DNA of 64,000 nucleotides from Euclidia mi (taxonomy: Eukaryota > Arthropoda > Insecta > Lepidoptera > Erebidae). Positions 43,756 through 56,449 of the stretch are shown one piece after another; position 1 is the stretch's first letter, and the number at the start of each line of letters is the position of its first letter. The notes under the pieces are model-generated. The model was not told the origin of the DNA, did not search any database, and saw only the letters and a list, made by a program, of their open reading frames with translations. The stretch lies in the NCBI GenBank assembly GCA_944739405.2, contig OX123183.2, positions 93,200,729 to 93,264,728 of the forward strand, in the 5' to 3' direction. Made by a program: the position numbers and the translations under genes.

Positions 43756-44813
43756 AGATATTTAATTATTAAAAAGAAATGTGTGGGTATTTAATTAATA
43801 AAAATGCTATTTATGTCTCGTTTCTTATTCGAGCAGTGATTTGTTAATGATTTCTTTTTTTTATAATTCTATTTAAATAGGACGAATTACACAACATTAT
43901 CAAGATCCCGCATCTTGCCACAGGAGAATCTTAGCATCACCAATATTTTTCTAAAGAGATGGGTCTCAATGTTGAAAATTTTGTTTGAAGGGTCGCAGCC
44001 AGCTAAGATAACTTTGGAAAAATCTGTGCTAGAGGTCATGATTGGATTGGATGACAGGAATTTTTGCATACGGACCTTTGATACGGACGTTTTGTACGAA
44101 ACAAAAAAACACGTGTAGGAATCAGGTTTTTTACAAATTCACCCTCTAACTTCACCATCTGTACCTACCTCTTAGTCAAAATGCATGGCTTGGAAGTTTC
44201 GTTTCTTCTGAAACTAAATATTCGCTTAACAAATTAGTGTTACAACTTGTTACAACCTCTCGCCAAAATTATGGCTTCCCCGTTTGCTACCGTGACGTAG
44301 TTGAAACGAACGGTTTTTATGGTACACAAATATCTAGTTTGTGAAGGATGTGTTATGCGAATATTGTTGTAGACTCTACCTACAGGCACTGCGCCTGATG
44401 TTGACCAATATAAGTATTTTTATTAAGAAAATAACTCGCCTCGTAAACTATTTTCCAAGTGTATTAGTATTAGGTATACGTTCATAGGTAGGTATAGGTT
44501 TGTATAACGCACTTAACTAGGTATACTTATTACGGATTTGTACAGTTGTACCTACAACACTTTTTCGGCACCAAAGACTTTCAAAAGCAACGAGTTTCCC
44601 GAAAGCTTTGTAGTTAATGCTCGTGATTAAGGCTAAATTTCTATTAAATAATTCTGAAAACAATGTAAATGTCATGGCTTGCCATACTGAATACAACTTA
44701 GCCATACAACATATTTTATGAGCAAATCCGAAAATATTGAGCCTATGTTTAAAAACGAGACAGTGCAGTTCTATATCTTTATTTTACAATAAGAGGATGA
44801 TGGAAACAAGGCC

Positions 44814-45421
44814 ATAGGGGCGCTGCACGCTGCGCGCCGCCACTGCCTGGTGAAATGCGTTAATTATTAAAATTACCTACTTTTGAAAAAGGATGACAAA
44901 AAGGCGCTTCATAAATTTCACACATAAACGCTGGATTGGGTCGAGGCAACCCTGGTTGGAATGGTGCATTTTTTAATACTTATTACCAAAGAGCTTATTA
45001 CCGTAAATTAAACTTTCCGGGATATGTCTGATGATACCATCAGAAGTCACTCCAATTCAAGATTTTGGCAATGCCTTTAACAACGTTGCCTTGACAATTT
45101 TCCTTGCATTTTTAAACTTTCTGAATATCTCCATCAGTGATCGACTGGTTTTTTAGGTAACAGTTTAGCTGCGGTAAGCGAGTCCATTTGTATGAAACAT
45201 TTTCTCCATGGTGCAGCAATTTTGCAGGTGTACCACCAGGGACACGTACCTACTTTGCTCTTATGATAATAGTTGTGGCGCCCAGGGTGTAACTTGGCTT
45301 GCCGTTCCGTTCTTAATAGGTCGGCAAAATTAAGCAAACCTTGCACAGGTCACCAATTAGATGGGTGACCGCGTGTGGCATTTACATCAGAGCACTACCG
45401 CGCTTCAGAGGGCACGTAAAG
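44814..45421. other. gene-free stretch after the duplication
   Basis: No recognisable exon. A minus-strand frame at 45134-45346 has several Cys and basic residues but no family I know. Near 45345-45420 GATGGGTGACCGC and a matching tail after the hAT-like element (46142 onward, GCTGTCGGTCCC) suggest a SINE that was split by that insertion. Confidence 0.35.
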
Positions 45422-46133
45422 TAGTGATGCGACTCGAGCCTTGTTTTTACTCGAGTCACTCGAGTGAAACTCGTATTCGATTGAAAAAAAAAATACTGGA
45501 GTCTATGCACTCGAGTTGCCGAGTCCACTCGGCGCATCGAGTTGATTCTGTTGCCGCCATGCCACTAGTTAAGCCGCGTTCACATTTATCCGACATAACC
45601 TGTCGTGACGCGACAGAGAGTAATCGGTTTCATACATTTATATGAGACCGTGCACATTTATCTGACGCAATCTGTCGTGACGGCCTCTGTCGTGTCGCGA
45701 TAGACCATATCCCGGTGTGTTCTTCTGACATTTTTTTATTACAATATACCTAATTGTAAATTACTTGTAATTAAAATTGCATAACATGTAATTATTATTA
45801 TTATTAATTCATTCATGGAAATTTCGATATTCTTACTTCTTAGGCAGACACTTTTTTAGTTTGTTGATTACTTAAAAATAAATAATATGTAAAAAGTCTT
45901 ATAATGTGTAGTATTTCATTTCAATTATTACTCCATCCGTGACAACGAGTCAAATAATATAAGTAGGTATTTTTTTAATGTTTCTAAAAGAGATCACTAG
46001 AATTTCAAACTTGCAACTCGAGTGAGACTTTTTACTCAAGTGACTCGAATACTCGAGTACCTACGCCTCGAGTGAGATAGTTAAATTACCCGAGTGACTC
46101 GAGTCACAAAATCCTATTCTAGTCGCATCACTA
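45422..46133. mobile_element. 712-bp hAT-like element with 8-bp target duplication
   Basis: Perfect 13-bp ends TAGTGATGCGACT and AGTCGCATCACTA are flanked by ACGTAAAG on both sides (45414-45421 and 46134-46141). The TIR start and 8-bp duplication are hAT hallmarks. Near both ends ACTCGAG-type units repeat many times. No transposase. Confidence 0.85.
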
Positions 46134-46141
46134 ACGTAAAG

Positions 46142-47108
46142 CCAAAGAGTAAAGTAATATATTATATGGAACGTAAAGCTGTCGGTCCCACCATGCTCCC
46201 GCCCGGTTCTTGTCTCAGTTCTCAGGATAAAAATCGTTATGCCAAGTTGAAGGCCCTCGGGCGGTCTGAAAACTCCAACAAATGAGTTGGACACACACAC
46301 ACACACAAAAAAAAGTTGTAATTTGTTTGAACTAAAACAATAGGTAAGTAAGTACTAAACTTGATGCTTGGTTATACTGCACCCGAACAGTGTGCTAGCA
46401 GCCACTGCGTTCTTACTAGCTTTAGAATCGATCAGATTTTCTTTTGAAGGATGCCTACATTCGTCTGGTATCACGAGGAACTTAACAAACGTTCAACAGG
46501 CCAGACCCGAAACAATTTCTGGAGCTGCATCAGGCGCGGTCGCAGCCTGAAATTTTGGAGGGGGTCACTCACTACACTAATATGAAATAGGTACCTATCT
46601 GGATTGCCATTTATAGCGTAAATACTGGTAAAAATTTCGAAATACGTCGCCATTTTAAGGGATTGTGAGTGGTTGAGAGGGGTAGGGGGGAGGGTTTGGG
46701 TCCCCCCTCACCATTTTCACCCGCCGAAAATACTTGGTTCCTTAAGAAAAAATAAAAATTATATGCTCTCCAAACATCAGTGTGTATGGTGGTGCCAACT
46801 TCCACATTCTTCACACTAGTTTAATAAACTGGGGTTGACGGAGCCCTGCTTCGCAGGACTCCTAATTTCGGGTTAACGGTCAAAAGAGAACCTAACATAA
46901 CCTATTTAGTTACTTCAATTACAGTCGCACCTATACCTAACCTAACCCTAGGCACTCGAAAGCAAAGGAATGATGCACAAATTTGACATTAGCTGTCAAT
47001 ATCATCCATCCAAGATGGCGGGTTGCGTTTCGTTTCACGTTTTTGTCATAAAACTTAAAAATTACATTTGAAAAAAACAGTTTTTAAACCGTACAGACTA
47101 AAGCATAC
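46142..47108. other. gene-free stretch
   Basis: Contains an (AC)n run near 46290-46305 and AT-rich sequence. I see no exon, inverted repeat or RNA gene that I can support. Confidence 0.4.
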
Positions 47109-49328
47109 AAATTGTCCGTATTTATGCAAAAAGGAACCACACGACAAATTTTGATTTTTGCTTTTATTGAAGAATACTAATTTAAAAGTGGTTTATTTTC
47201 TTATTCAAAAAAGATCCACATGATTTTTCCCTTGGAAACAAGTTATACAAAAAGCAGAAAGGAACCAACAGCAAAAACACACATTATACATATTGCAAAA
47301 CCGAACCATAGCACCATGAGACTCGTTTCATCAAACAAATAAACCATATAAATTCCATGTCATTTTATACAAAACAGATCCACAGATACTTGGTACCAGT
47401 TTACATAAAAAATATTTCTATTATTAAAAATTATTATAATACACCAAATGGAACCAAGTTTCTGTGGTACCATTATGCGTAAAATAAACTCATATTTTAA
47501 TGACTAATTACTTTTTTGCAAAATGGAACCACAAGCATTCGGTTCTATCATGTATAAATAAATATTGTGAACAGCAGAACCACAATTACGTGATTTTATT
47601 GTACTGCGGAAGGCGTAAACTTAAAGTTCGAAATTCTAGCTGAAATTGAGAGTTTCTACAAAGACCTGTACGCATCATGGAAATCTAAAGTCTTGAAACC
47701 AGGCAATGATGACTATAGAGCATAACTCCCGCAGCCAATATACCGAGAACATCCCTGATATTAATCAAGGCGAGGTACGAGAAGGTCTCGAGCAACTTAG
47801 AACAACAAGTCTCCATAAGATGTCGAAATCACCACAGAGCTCTTAAAAGCAGGAGGGCTGTAGTCCTGAAAGAGCTGGCAAGCCTCTTTAATTCCATTAT
47901 CCATCAGGGCCTTACAGATCAGGCGTGGAGCGGGAGTGCGGTTGTCCTGTTCTTAAAAAAAAGGTGACAAAATCTCGCTGAAAACATAAAGACCCATTTC
48001 ACTCTTCAGCCACCTCTACAAGTCGTTCTCGAGAGTGCTTACAAACAGCCTTGCCAAAAAACTTGACGATTTCCAGCTACAGGAACTAGACGATTTCCAG
48101 CTACAACGAACCGATTGCGACGAGGTGTGAGGCAGGGAGACTTAATATTTTAATCAGCTCTTAACCAGCGCATTCAAAGACATCTTCAAGATGCTGGACT
48201 GGCTTGGACAGGGCATAAACATTAACTGCGAATACATCTCACACCGTCGGATTGCTGACGATATTGTCATCGTTGCGGAGTCCCTGGAAGAGTTGAGCGG
48301 GATGCTCCACAGCCTAAACCGAGCCTCTCGACGTGAACTTGTCTCGGCATGAACTGAACAAAACCAAGATTATGTTAGACGAACTCATCATGTCGGGATC
48401 GGTTTATGCCCACGGATGGATGCTTGAATGTGTTCAAAAGTATGTCTACCATGAGCAACAGCTTGTTGTCCAGCTTGGTAGCAATAACTTCGAGATGGAA
48501 ATCGACCGTAGTGTCCAGTTGGGTTGGGCAACGTTTGGCAAACTACGTCAAGTTTTCTCTTCGCCCCTACCACAATGCCTGAAGACCAAAGTCTACCAAT
48601 GCGTCCTACCTGTTATGACGTACGGTGCCGAGACGTGGACACTCACAGTGGGACTAGTCCCCAAACTTAAAGTCACGAAGCGAGTATAAAATCTGCAACG
48701 AAGTTATCCGACAAAGAACCAGAATTACCGACATAGCTCACAGAATAAGTAAGCTTATGAGGAGGACTGGTCACATCTGCAGAAGTACTGATGGCCGATA
48801 AACCAAGCTTGTCCTAGACTGGAGACCACGACTCGGCAAGCGTAAGGTAGGGTGGCACCCGGTTAGGTGGACTGACTACCTGAAATCGAGGCTGGGACGA
48901 AATGGATGCGTACAAAAATATAAAACAACATAAGGTAGGTATCGACTAAAAAAAAAAAGGTCATTCGCCAACTTCCGCCCCGGAACCAGGCTAGCTACGC
49001 CACTGTCATGTATATTGGTAAATCCATGGCTTTACCGATATACATGAAACCCATGGGTTGTGGTTCTTTTTTGCATATGAAGAAAGCTATTAGTTAGTAA
49101 ATATTAAAGGAACCACATGCACATTTTCTTAATTATCTAGAAAAATTAAGAGTATCCAGAGCAAATTTATATACACATACTTAAATAAGTAATTTATCAA
49201 TACAATTATATAAAATAAATGTAATATTTTAATTAATCTAACAGAGCTGCACATGTTATGTAAATCCCTTGATATCTCAGAAGTGCGTTTTTGCTGGGTG
49301 GTTCCTTTTTGCAAAAATACGGACAATT
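47109..49328. repeat. GGAACCA-repeat field bounded by inverted ends
   Basis: The outer ends are inverted copies: AATTGTCCGTATTTATGCAA followed by AAAGGAACCAC at the left, and the complement GTGGTTCCTTTTTGC then AAAAATACGGACAATT at the right. Between them AAAAGGAACCA-like units recur at irregular spacing (for example near 47131, 47259, 47449, 47525, 49110), with variants such as AGATCCACA. An RTE fragment occupies the middle. A hairpin (arms TCATGTATATTGGTAAA and TTTACCGATATACATGA) lies at 49006-49047. Confidence 0.6.
47617..48930 (+). pseudogene. RTE reverse transcriptase fragment
   Basis: Plus-strand frames decay through AEIESFYKDLYAS near 47640, RT pieces, a YADD-region remnant (RRIADDIVIVAESLEEL near 48245), and an open part 48333-48689 with LNKTKIML, QLGSNNFEMEIDRSVQLGWA, VLPVMTYGAETWTLTVGL. 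It continues to RRTGHICR and RW-rich remnants. It is the same family as the RTE at 37083-41570 but older. Confidence 0.75.
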
Positions 49329-51734
49329 ACGCTCCGTTTTGCATACCTAATTACCAAAGTATTTAAGAATTTTTGGAAATTGTTTAAAAATATTTAGACG
49401 CAACTCCGGCAGCCAAAATTAGATGATGAGGGGATTAAGACTAACTCTTTAAGCCCCCTACACCACCAATACCCTCAAATTCAGGCGAATCGTTTTAAAA
49501 TCCAAGCCAAAATACTTATTATATTTGTAGTTTTTTAATTATACGTGTAAATGTCTAAAAATCATTAATGTACATAAAATTTTACTTTATTAGCATATTT
49601 CTGTATAAAAATATAAAAAAAAACCTTCTCCTGTTTTTATTTTTTGTCGGTTGCGCTAAAATGGCGAGAAAGGCTCGATATTACTTACAATAACTTACCA
49701 TTATTATAAAATTATCATTAAATGAAGCACTGTTCTTCAAATTAAATTAGGTATATACAAAACTTCATATCAATTTGCGTCCCCCCAGGTCATCGCCGGC
49801 TGGCGAGCTTGTAACCCACTAGCTGTATTTATTGCCACTAGTAGGGTATAATACGCCTAACGTCGGCCCCTCCCCAAACTTCGGCCGTCTGCACATTTTC
49901 AGCTTGCGTTCATTTAAAACGTAATGAAGTGACAAAGAAGAAGTAGCAAAAATGCCCCACTTCCGACTGCAACGATAAGTATCTCAAAAAATCGCTTAAA
50001 ATCAGTATAAAAAAATTATATACTTCCGGTAATCATCCTTACTAGCTAACATATAAAAAAATTGCTCTAAATATTAATTCAGGAGTAGAAAACCTGTAAT
50101 ATACTAATTTCTGATTTTAGTTTTAGAATAGGATTAAAAAGCAATTAAACACTGAATTAACTCACGTTTGATAATAGTTATTATACTACGTTAGTAATAA
50201 AGCACACATACTGAAGAGTTTTGTCAAACAATAGGACTAAATATGCTTAAACCAAACTTGTTAGCAGATTATGTCGAAGAACATAATCTAAACCAGCAGA
50301 GTTCCCTTTGCGAGGTTGGAAGCAACTAGCGAAGAAGTTAATTTGATTTTCCGAGACATATGAGGAATTAATTATGATATCAGAGGGTCTAGTACCAGTT
50401 TGCACTCGATCGTCACGGTGGACGATAGCCTAGTCGTCGACGGGAACAATTTCCATACATTTTCTAAATGCGCTCCCTAGCGGACTCTATCGATAGCTAC
50501 TCTCTGTTAGGGGCGCTTTTAGAAAATTTAATGTGTTCGAGGATACAGGCTAGAGTCTATAAAAAATATGTTCATTTGTTTAATCTTTATTCCACTTTTT
50601 TATGGTCGTTAAAGAAATGCATGATTGAAAGTATAATATTTTTAAGATAAGTACTAAATACTGCGCCTGAAACAATATTTGGAGCAATTTCTAAGTATGA
50701 TAGCCAGTAAGGATGACAATCAGAGGTATGCAACTTATTAATACTCAATTTTATCTATTATTTGAGATATTTTTCTCAGCTGTCGGACGTGGGGTAATTT
50801 TATATGGAAGTTGCAACTTCTCCTTTGCCACTCGAATTACAATCTTAGTTCATACTCTATATGTACAAACCATTACTTTCCGATTACGTTACTCACTCTT
50901 TGCACACTGAGCGTCAGTAAGCGATTGCGCCGTCGAAGCGTCAATTTCACATTAAAAGTACATACCTTACTTGCTGTGAATACCCACACTTCGGGGATTG
51001 ATATTAGAACGGTCAGACATTCCTTTTTTTTGTTATAAGCTTTATTATCAGTAATTAGTGATTTTTACTATATTTTGAGATAGTTTTTTCAGTGTTTTAC
51101 GTATTGTTTTAAAGGGAAAATAGGAAGCCGCCAATAGAATACCAATTTGAATTATAACCGGATTCTCGGCCGTAGCCGACTTAAAGTAAATGCAGTCTGT
51201 TTTATAAATTCCAAGTGTACTAATTCCATTGGCTTAATAAGAGAATTTGCAACGCATATAGGCAAATAAATCTATTTTACGTTTAATCGCCAAATACCGG
51301 CCGGGGTGATATTAATTGAATCTCGAGAAATAATGTACCCGAAATAGGGGCCAGCTTTAGAAACAATAAAGATCGTAATGTCGACCAGCCTTGAATTCGA
51401 GCCCAACTATACAGGTTGATTACTTTTTCTTATTTTCTCAAAATTAAATATTTATAGTACATGTATTTATTAATAATATAAAGAGTTAAGTTTAAATGTA
51501 GGAGTTGATATTATTGAAAACATTTATGGTAGCTTATTATGGTATGGGAATATAAGATATAAATTGCTCTTTGGAACTTGCTACTTTAACCCATGTTAAT
51601 TAGCTTAAAAAATATAAATGGTTGGTCGTGAATATTTCATTCATTAATTAGCCTGCATGTCACAAAAAGCTGCCTTTAGAATTAATGCTTTTAATTTAAG
51701 GTACTACAATGACAGCAGGGAGATCCAGGGCCTT
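49329..51734. other. gene-free AT-rich stretch
   Basis: No supported exon. Open frames are short (60-75 codons) and show no domains. I found no strong inverted repeats. Confidence 0.4.
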
Positions 51735-51743
51735 CACGAAAAC

Positions 51744-54426
51744 GTGTGCGTTCGCGCAGCGGAATGTTGTTGAATTTAAAGATTTTAATTATGCAGATAT
51801 TTAGTGTATGACGTCGTATAATTGTGTATGGTAAAAAAAAATTGTGCACGCAGCCATTGTGGAGAAATTCACCAAAAACTGATTCCGCTGGGCGAACGTT
51901 GTCCTGGCGGAACTTTTTTTAATCCATTGACTTTAGAAGAAAAGAGATGTGTCCAAAATTTAGTGTGTATTTGTGTGTAATTGTGTATGTATGAATAAAA
52001 TTGGTGCATGCATAAACTTCGGAGAAATTCAAGTTTCCGCTACGCGAACGTTTGGCCATTAGCTAGTTTTCATATAAAGCGCTTACATAGAGAGCTGTAA
52101 ATTTTTACATACGTTGTTTTGAATTTGTTTATATTTGTTTAAAAAACAGATTTAGAAAAAATCGTAGGGCTTAAAAGATAAAAATATAAACGTAAAATAC
52201 GCTTATTAGGTCTTAGTTCTTAAAGTATGCACTTTAGGTTCTAGATTTTCACGTTTATACAAACCTTGTAAGTGTCTGCAACATGTTGCCAGGTATCAAT
52301 GATGTTCCGTTGGTAATTAAAGAGTTATAGGACAATTTACCATGAATAGATCACTGTTTACAAAGCAGTCAAATATCACGACGTTCTAAAGGAATTGCAT
52401 GGTAAAATGTATACCAATAATTAGTGTATTCGTTCAACTATTCACATGCAAAATTTCATGTCATTAAATTCAGTAATTAAAGAAACACAATTATAATACT
52501 GACGAAGCATCGAAAACCTACATAACCCGACCAAGTTCGGATGGCTACAAAAAAGCGGCCGTGCCATATATCTAAGAAACGTTCTTAACCTTCCAATATA
52601 GTATTTATTAATATGGTACAGTTGCGTACACAAGCGTTAGGAAAAAATAAAACAATTGCATTTCTTGAATTAAAAATATTTTTTAAATAATAACGCCACT
52701 ATCTACGATAAAAATAAATCTTCAATTAACAAGTATTTAAATATCCGTGTACAAAAATATTTTAAATTACATATTACATAATTATGTAATTATAATAACG
52801 TTAACAAACGCTTGCAACGACAGCAATGGACTTAAATGTGTTTTAACTAAAACAGGTTTAATAAACATATTGCCCTCTCTTTTCTTCAAGGATGGAAGTA
52901 CCGTTTCAAGCGGGAAGCCGCCTATCGCTCGTTGCGCACAGCGCGTTGTCTATTTTTTCACACTAGAATATTTTTGATCAATTCATAACTACAATACTTA
53001 GACTATTTAACCAAAGAACTAGCGTACCGCTTTGAACAAAATAATTCTGCATATTTTGGTGGGGTGCGGGGGAACACGCTCACATACATAAGTCACTAAC
53101 TACCAGTACAACGGTATACATCAATTAAAAAATCGATTCAAGAAGTAGTTTTTTTAAGTTATTAGATTGTTTGATCCACTAAAGTTGCAAAGGGGAACGC
53201 TCGTGCATATCTAGTCCATTGGTTAAATAGTGTAATAAACTACAATATGATAAATATTTACCTAAACAGTAGTATTTACATGTGGTAATTATTTAATTTC
53301 CCTAAGAGGTCTATAGTTAGAATTCTGATCCATGAACTCTTCAATAGAAATTAGCTGTATGAATTATATTTGTCTTAAATTTTAATAATATATCTAGATT
53401 ATATCTCAAGTCTCAAGCGCATACTTAAATAAAGTACCTACGTAAATAGTACCTACTTTCTGTCATAGTCAAATACATTTAAAAAAGTAGGTGTACAAAA
53501 GTAAATGACCTATAAATTATATTGAAACAACAATTGTGTTATCACCTATACCAATTCAATACCGGTATTATACTGTAAATTTTGGGATGTTACCTAAATA
53601 TATTGCACGGCCGCTTTTTTGTAACTATCCGAACTTGGCCGGGTTATGTAGGTTTTCGATGCTTCGTCAGTATTACAATTGTTTTTCTTTAATTACTGAA
53701 TTTAATGACATGAAATTTTGCATGTGAATAGTTGAACGAATACACTAATTATTGGCATACATTTTACCATGCAATTCCTTTAGAACGTCGTGATATTTGA
53801 CTGCTTTGTAAACAGTGATCTATTCATGGTAAATTGTCCTATAACTCTTTAATTACCAACGGAACATCATTGATACTTGGCAACATGTTGCAGACACTTA
53901 CAAGGTTTGTATAAACGTGAAAATCTAGACCCCAAAGTGCATACTTTAAGAACTAAGACCTAATAAGCGTATTTTACGTTTATATTTTTATCTTTTAAGC
54001 CCTACGATTTTTTCTAAATCTGTTTTTTAAACAAATATAAAGAAATTCAAAACAACGTATGTAAAAATTTACAGCTCTCTATGTAAGCGCTTTATATGAA
54101 AACTAGCTAATGGCCAAACGTTCGCGTAGCGGAAACTTGAATTTCTCCGAAGTTTATGCATGCACCAATTTTATTCATACATACACAATTACACACAAAT
54201 ACACACTAATTTTTGGACACATCTCTTTTCTTCTAAAGTCAATGGATTAAAAAAAGTTCCGCCAGGACAACGTTCGCCCAGCGGAATCAGTTTTTGGTGA
54301 CTTTCTCCACAATGGCTGCGTGCACAATTTTTTTTTTACCATACACAATTATACGACGTCATACACTAAATATCTGCATAATTAAAATATTTAAATTCTA
54401 CAACATTCCGCTGCGCGAACGCACAC
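51744..54426. mobile_element. 2.68-kb foldback element with ~870-bp arms and 9-bp target duplication
   Basis: The outer ends GTGTGCGTTCGCGCAGCGG and its complement are flanked by CACGAAAAC (51735-51743 and 54427-54435). The arms run inward to about 52620 and from about 53550 and match base for base over long stretches, including CGAAAACCTACATAACCCG near the inner side. A unit like CCGCTACGCGAACG recurs three times in each arm. The ~0.9-kb centre is AT-rich without a coding frame. Long terminal inverted repeats and a 9-bp duplication point to a non-autonomous Mutator-like (MULE) element. Confidence 0.9.
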
Positions 54427-54836
54427 CACGAAAACAAAGAAAATTATGCAGTTACGATCGCACAAAAATAAAGGAAGCACTTGAGGCAATAAGTAATGGA
54501 ATGCCCATTCGTGCAGCCTCTAAACTATTTGGCGTCCCGCGAACGACGACGTTCCAGGATAGATTGGCTGGTCGTATAGACATACATACATTTAAAACGG
54601 GACGTCCTTCAGTTTTCAACCCAGCCAAAGAAGAAATACTAGTTCAATGGGTAATACAACTCGTGAAGTGCGGTTTTCCAAGAAAAGAAAACAGATACAA
54701 TTAATAGTGTAAAAAAAATATGAAAGCCGAAAACAAGCAAAATCTATTCAATGATGATACTCTGGGCCAAAAATGGTATGAATTATTGTTGAAAAGACAT
54801 CCAGAACTAATTATAATTATTGTGATGTTTACTTTG
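54427..54836 (+). pseudogene. pipsqueak/pogo-type HTH remnant split by the foldback
   Basis: The frame reads RKQRKLCSYDRTKIKEALEA, then SNGMPIRAASKLFGVPRTTT (a psq-type HTH), GRPSVFNPAKEEILVQWVIQ and KCGFPRKENRYN before a stop at 54702. Decayed sequence continues as KAENKQNLFND and KWYELLLKRHPEL, the second CENP-B/Tc5-type HTH of pogo- and Tigger-like transposases. The start of the frame is on the far side of the 51744-54426 element: bases up to 51743 join in frame across the 9-bp duplication, with a TGA nine codons farther up. No DDE domain follows, so this is a fragment. Confidence 0.7.
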
Positions 54837-56449
54837 ATAAAAATTGTAATACCTAACATTATTTGAGTGCAAATAAAAAAATACTTTACCTACTATTAAA
54901 CAAATACGATTAATAACGTATACTTAGTGAGACTCCTGCCAAAATATTAATAATATTTGTCTGTCTTAATTTAAAACACCTATACCCGGCCGAGATTTGG
55001 GAAAAACGCGACCGACCATGGGCCGTGAATGGCCGACTTTAGGGTTTTTTCGTTCTCGACGCATCTAAACCTTAGAACTTTTTCCTTGTAGTAGAAATGT
55101 CAACCTCATGCCCATAAACATGAAATAGATTTATCAAACTATCCAAAACCGCATCGGAAGCTGTCCTTTCGTTGCAAATTGATGGTGCCAGACCGATCCC
55201 AAAATAGAAAAACCGTAAGGTGGCCGACATTTAGCGTATTTACCTTATGTTCTTATGTTGATATGTTAGTGTTTGTCCACGAATTTCTCGGATTCTCGGC
55301 AACTTAATTATTATTATTTATGTAGGTATCTACCTGATATTTCAACTTAGGGAATAGTGCAAGATTTTCAAAATCGGTTCTGTAGCTTTTGAGATATGGT
55401 TTCCAACGCATTTTTGGAGGGGACATAAATTAAATGGGTAAGAGGCTAATTAAAAAAAACCTTTTTAATGAATCTTGCGCCTATTTCAACTGCAATTAAT
55501 TATACTTACTCCATCCATCCATGTTACTTACTCTAATTCCGTTGGCTCAACGACCCATGTCTTGCCTCCAATACGAGAGATCGCCATCTTTGGCCACTGC
55601 TCGACCAACATGAAACTGCTGTAGATCCATCCCCACATCTGTCCAACGGTATCTGGGGTAACCAACGGCCCCAACGGGTCTTGTCGATCGACCGAAATCT
55701 CTTTATACCACGGTCTTCTCACATTCTCTCAACGTGACTGAGCCATCGGATTCTATGACCTTTTATGTAACCAATTATATTAGTAGGTACCTACTGGCTA
55801 CCAGTTCCTCGATAATTATCATTTCCAGTGGCATGGAAGAATTATGAAATTTCAATGCTATTGAGTAATAACTAAAAAGGCAACTAGTGCCGACGCACAA
55901 TGCGCTAGTCGTCGCTCCGATCCGCTCAGGAGTTTTTTGTGTTAATGATTTTGGGCATCATTTAAATGACGAAAGTGTCTATAATAGCTTCACAGTGAAA
56001 AAATGCTGTCAGCTGCGCTTCACAATAGGGGCGCCGGCCCTGATTCTAATAATAATATCGTCTTCAACTTATTTAGATAAGACAGTATTTGTAAATAATG
56101 ATCAGTTATCAAATTAAAACCTGGTGTAATTAGAAGTAAAATAGGCTCAGTTGATTCAAATCGTTTCTTTCGCATAATTCCTCAACAGTGTGACCTTTGA
56201 TGATGTCTTGTGGACACACAAGACATTAATAAAAACAAGGAGTTAGTATACCAAGGATCCTTGTCACTAGTTGGTCGCAAAGACGTACGTCGATTGGTAC
56301 ATTTTCCATACATATAATAGTGCTTTCTGTGTTTAAACTAGGCGCGACGCACGGCCCGATTCTGAGGACAGTTCTAAATTTAGACCTAGTTTTTCAATAT
56401 TAATATTTATATCAATCGACATTAGCTCCCTTTTTTTATTTAAAGACAA
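54837..56449. other. gene-poor stretch with one possible exon
   Basis: AT-rich. Apart from the candidate exon at 55532-55722 I see nothing I can support. Confidence 0.4.
55532..55722 (-). CDS. possible orphan exon, unknown product
   Basis: On the minus strand an open block encodes RRPWYKEISVDRQDPLGPLV, then TPDTVGQMWGWIYSSFML and IGGKTWVVEPTEL, and is followed directly by a consensus splice donor GTAAGT (55531 downward). The protein is rich in Trp and looks non-random. A TGA lies just upstream and no pyrimidine-rich acceptor is visible, so the 5' boundary is open. It may be an exon of an unseen gene or a relic. Confidence 0.25.

Larger units (their letters stand above)
32740..44813. repeat. 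segmental duplication copy 2 (esterase C unit)
   Basis: Aligns in the same orientation with 15929-29230. Relative to copy 1 it has gained the foldback 33916-34778, the RTE 37083-41570 with its nested mariner, and the TA-flanked element 42482-43113. It lacks the 5.1-kb block and the two A-tract elements of copy 1. The exon 3 and intron 2 regions are almost identical between copies. Confidence 0.9.

Noticed and set aside
15929..44813. The whole window as one 'esterase gene island' with horizontal transfer
   Set aside because: All three genes share intron positions and phases with each other and look like ordinary insect tandem duplicates; nothing suggests transfer.
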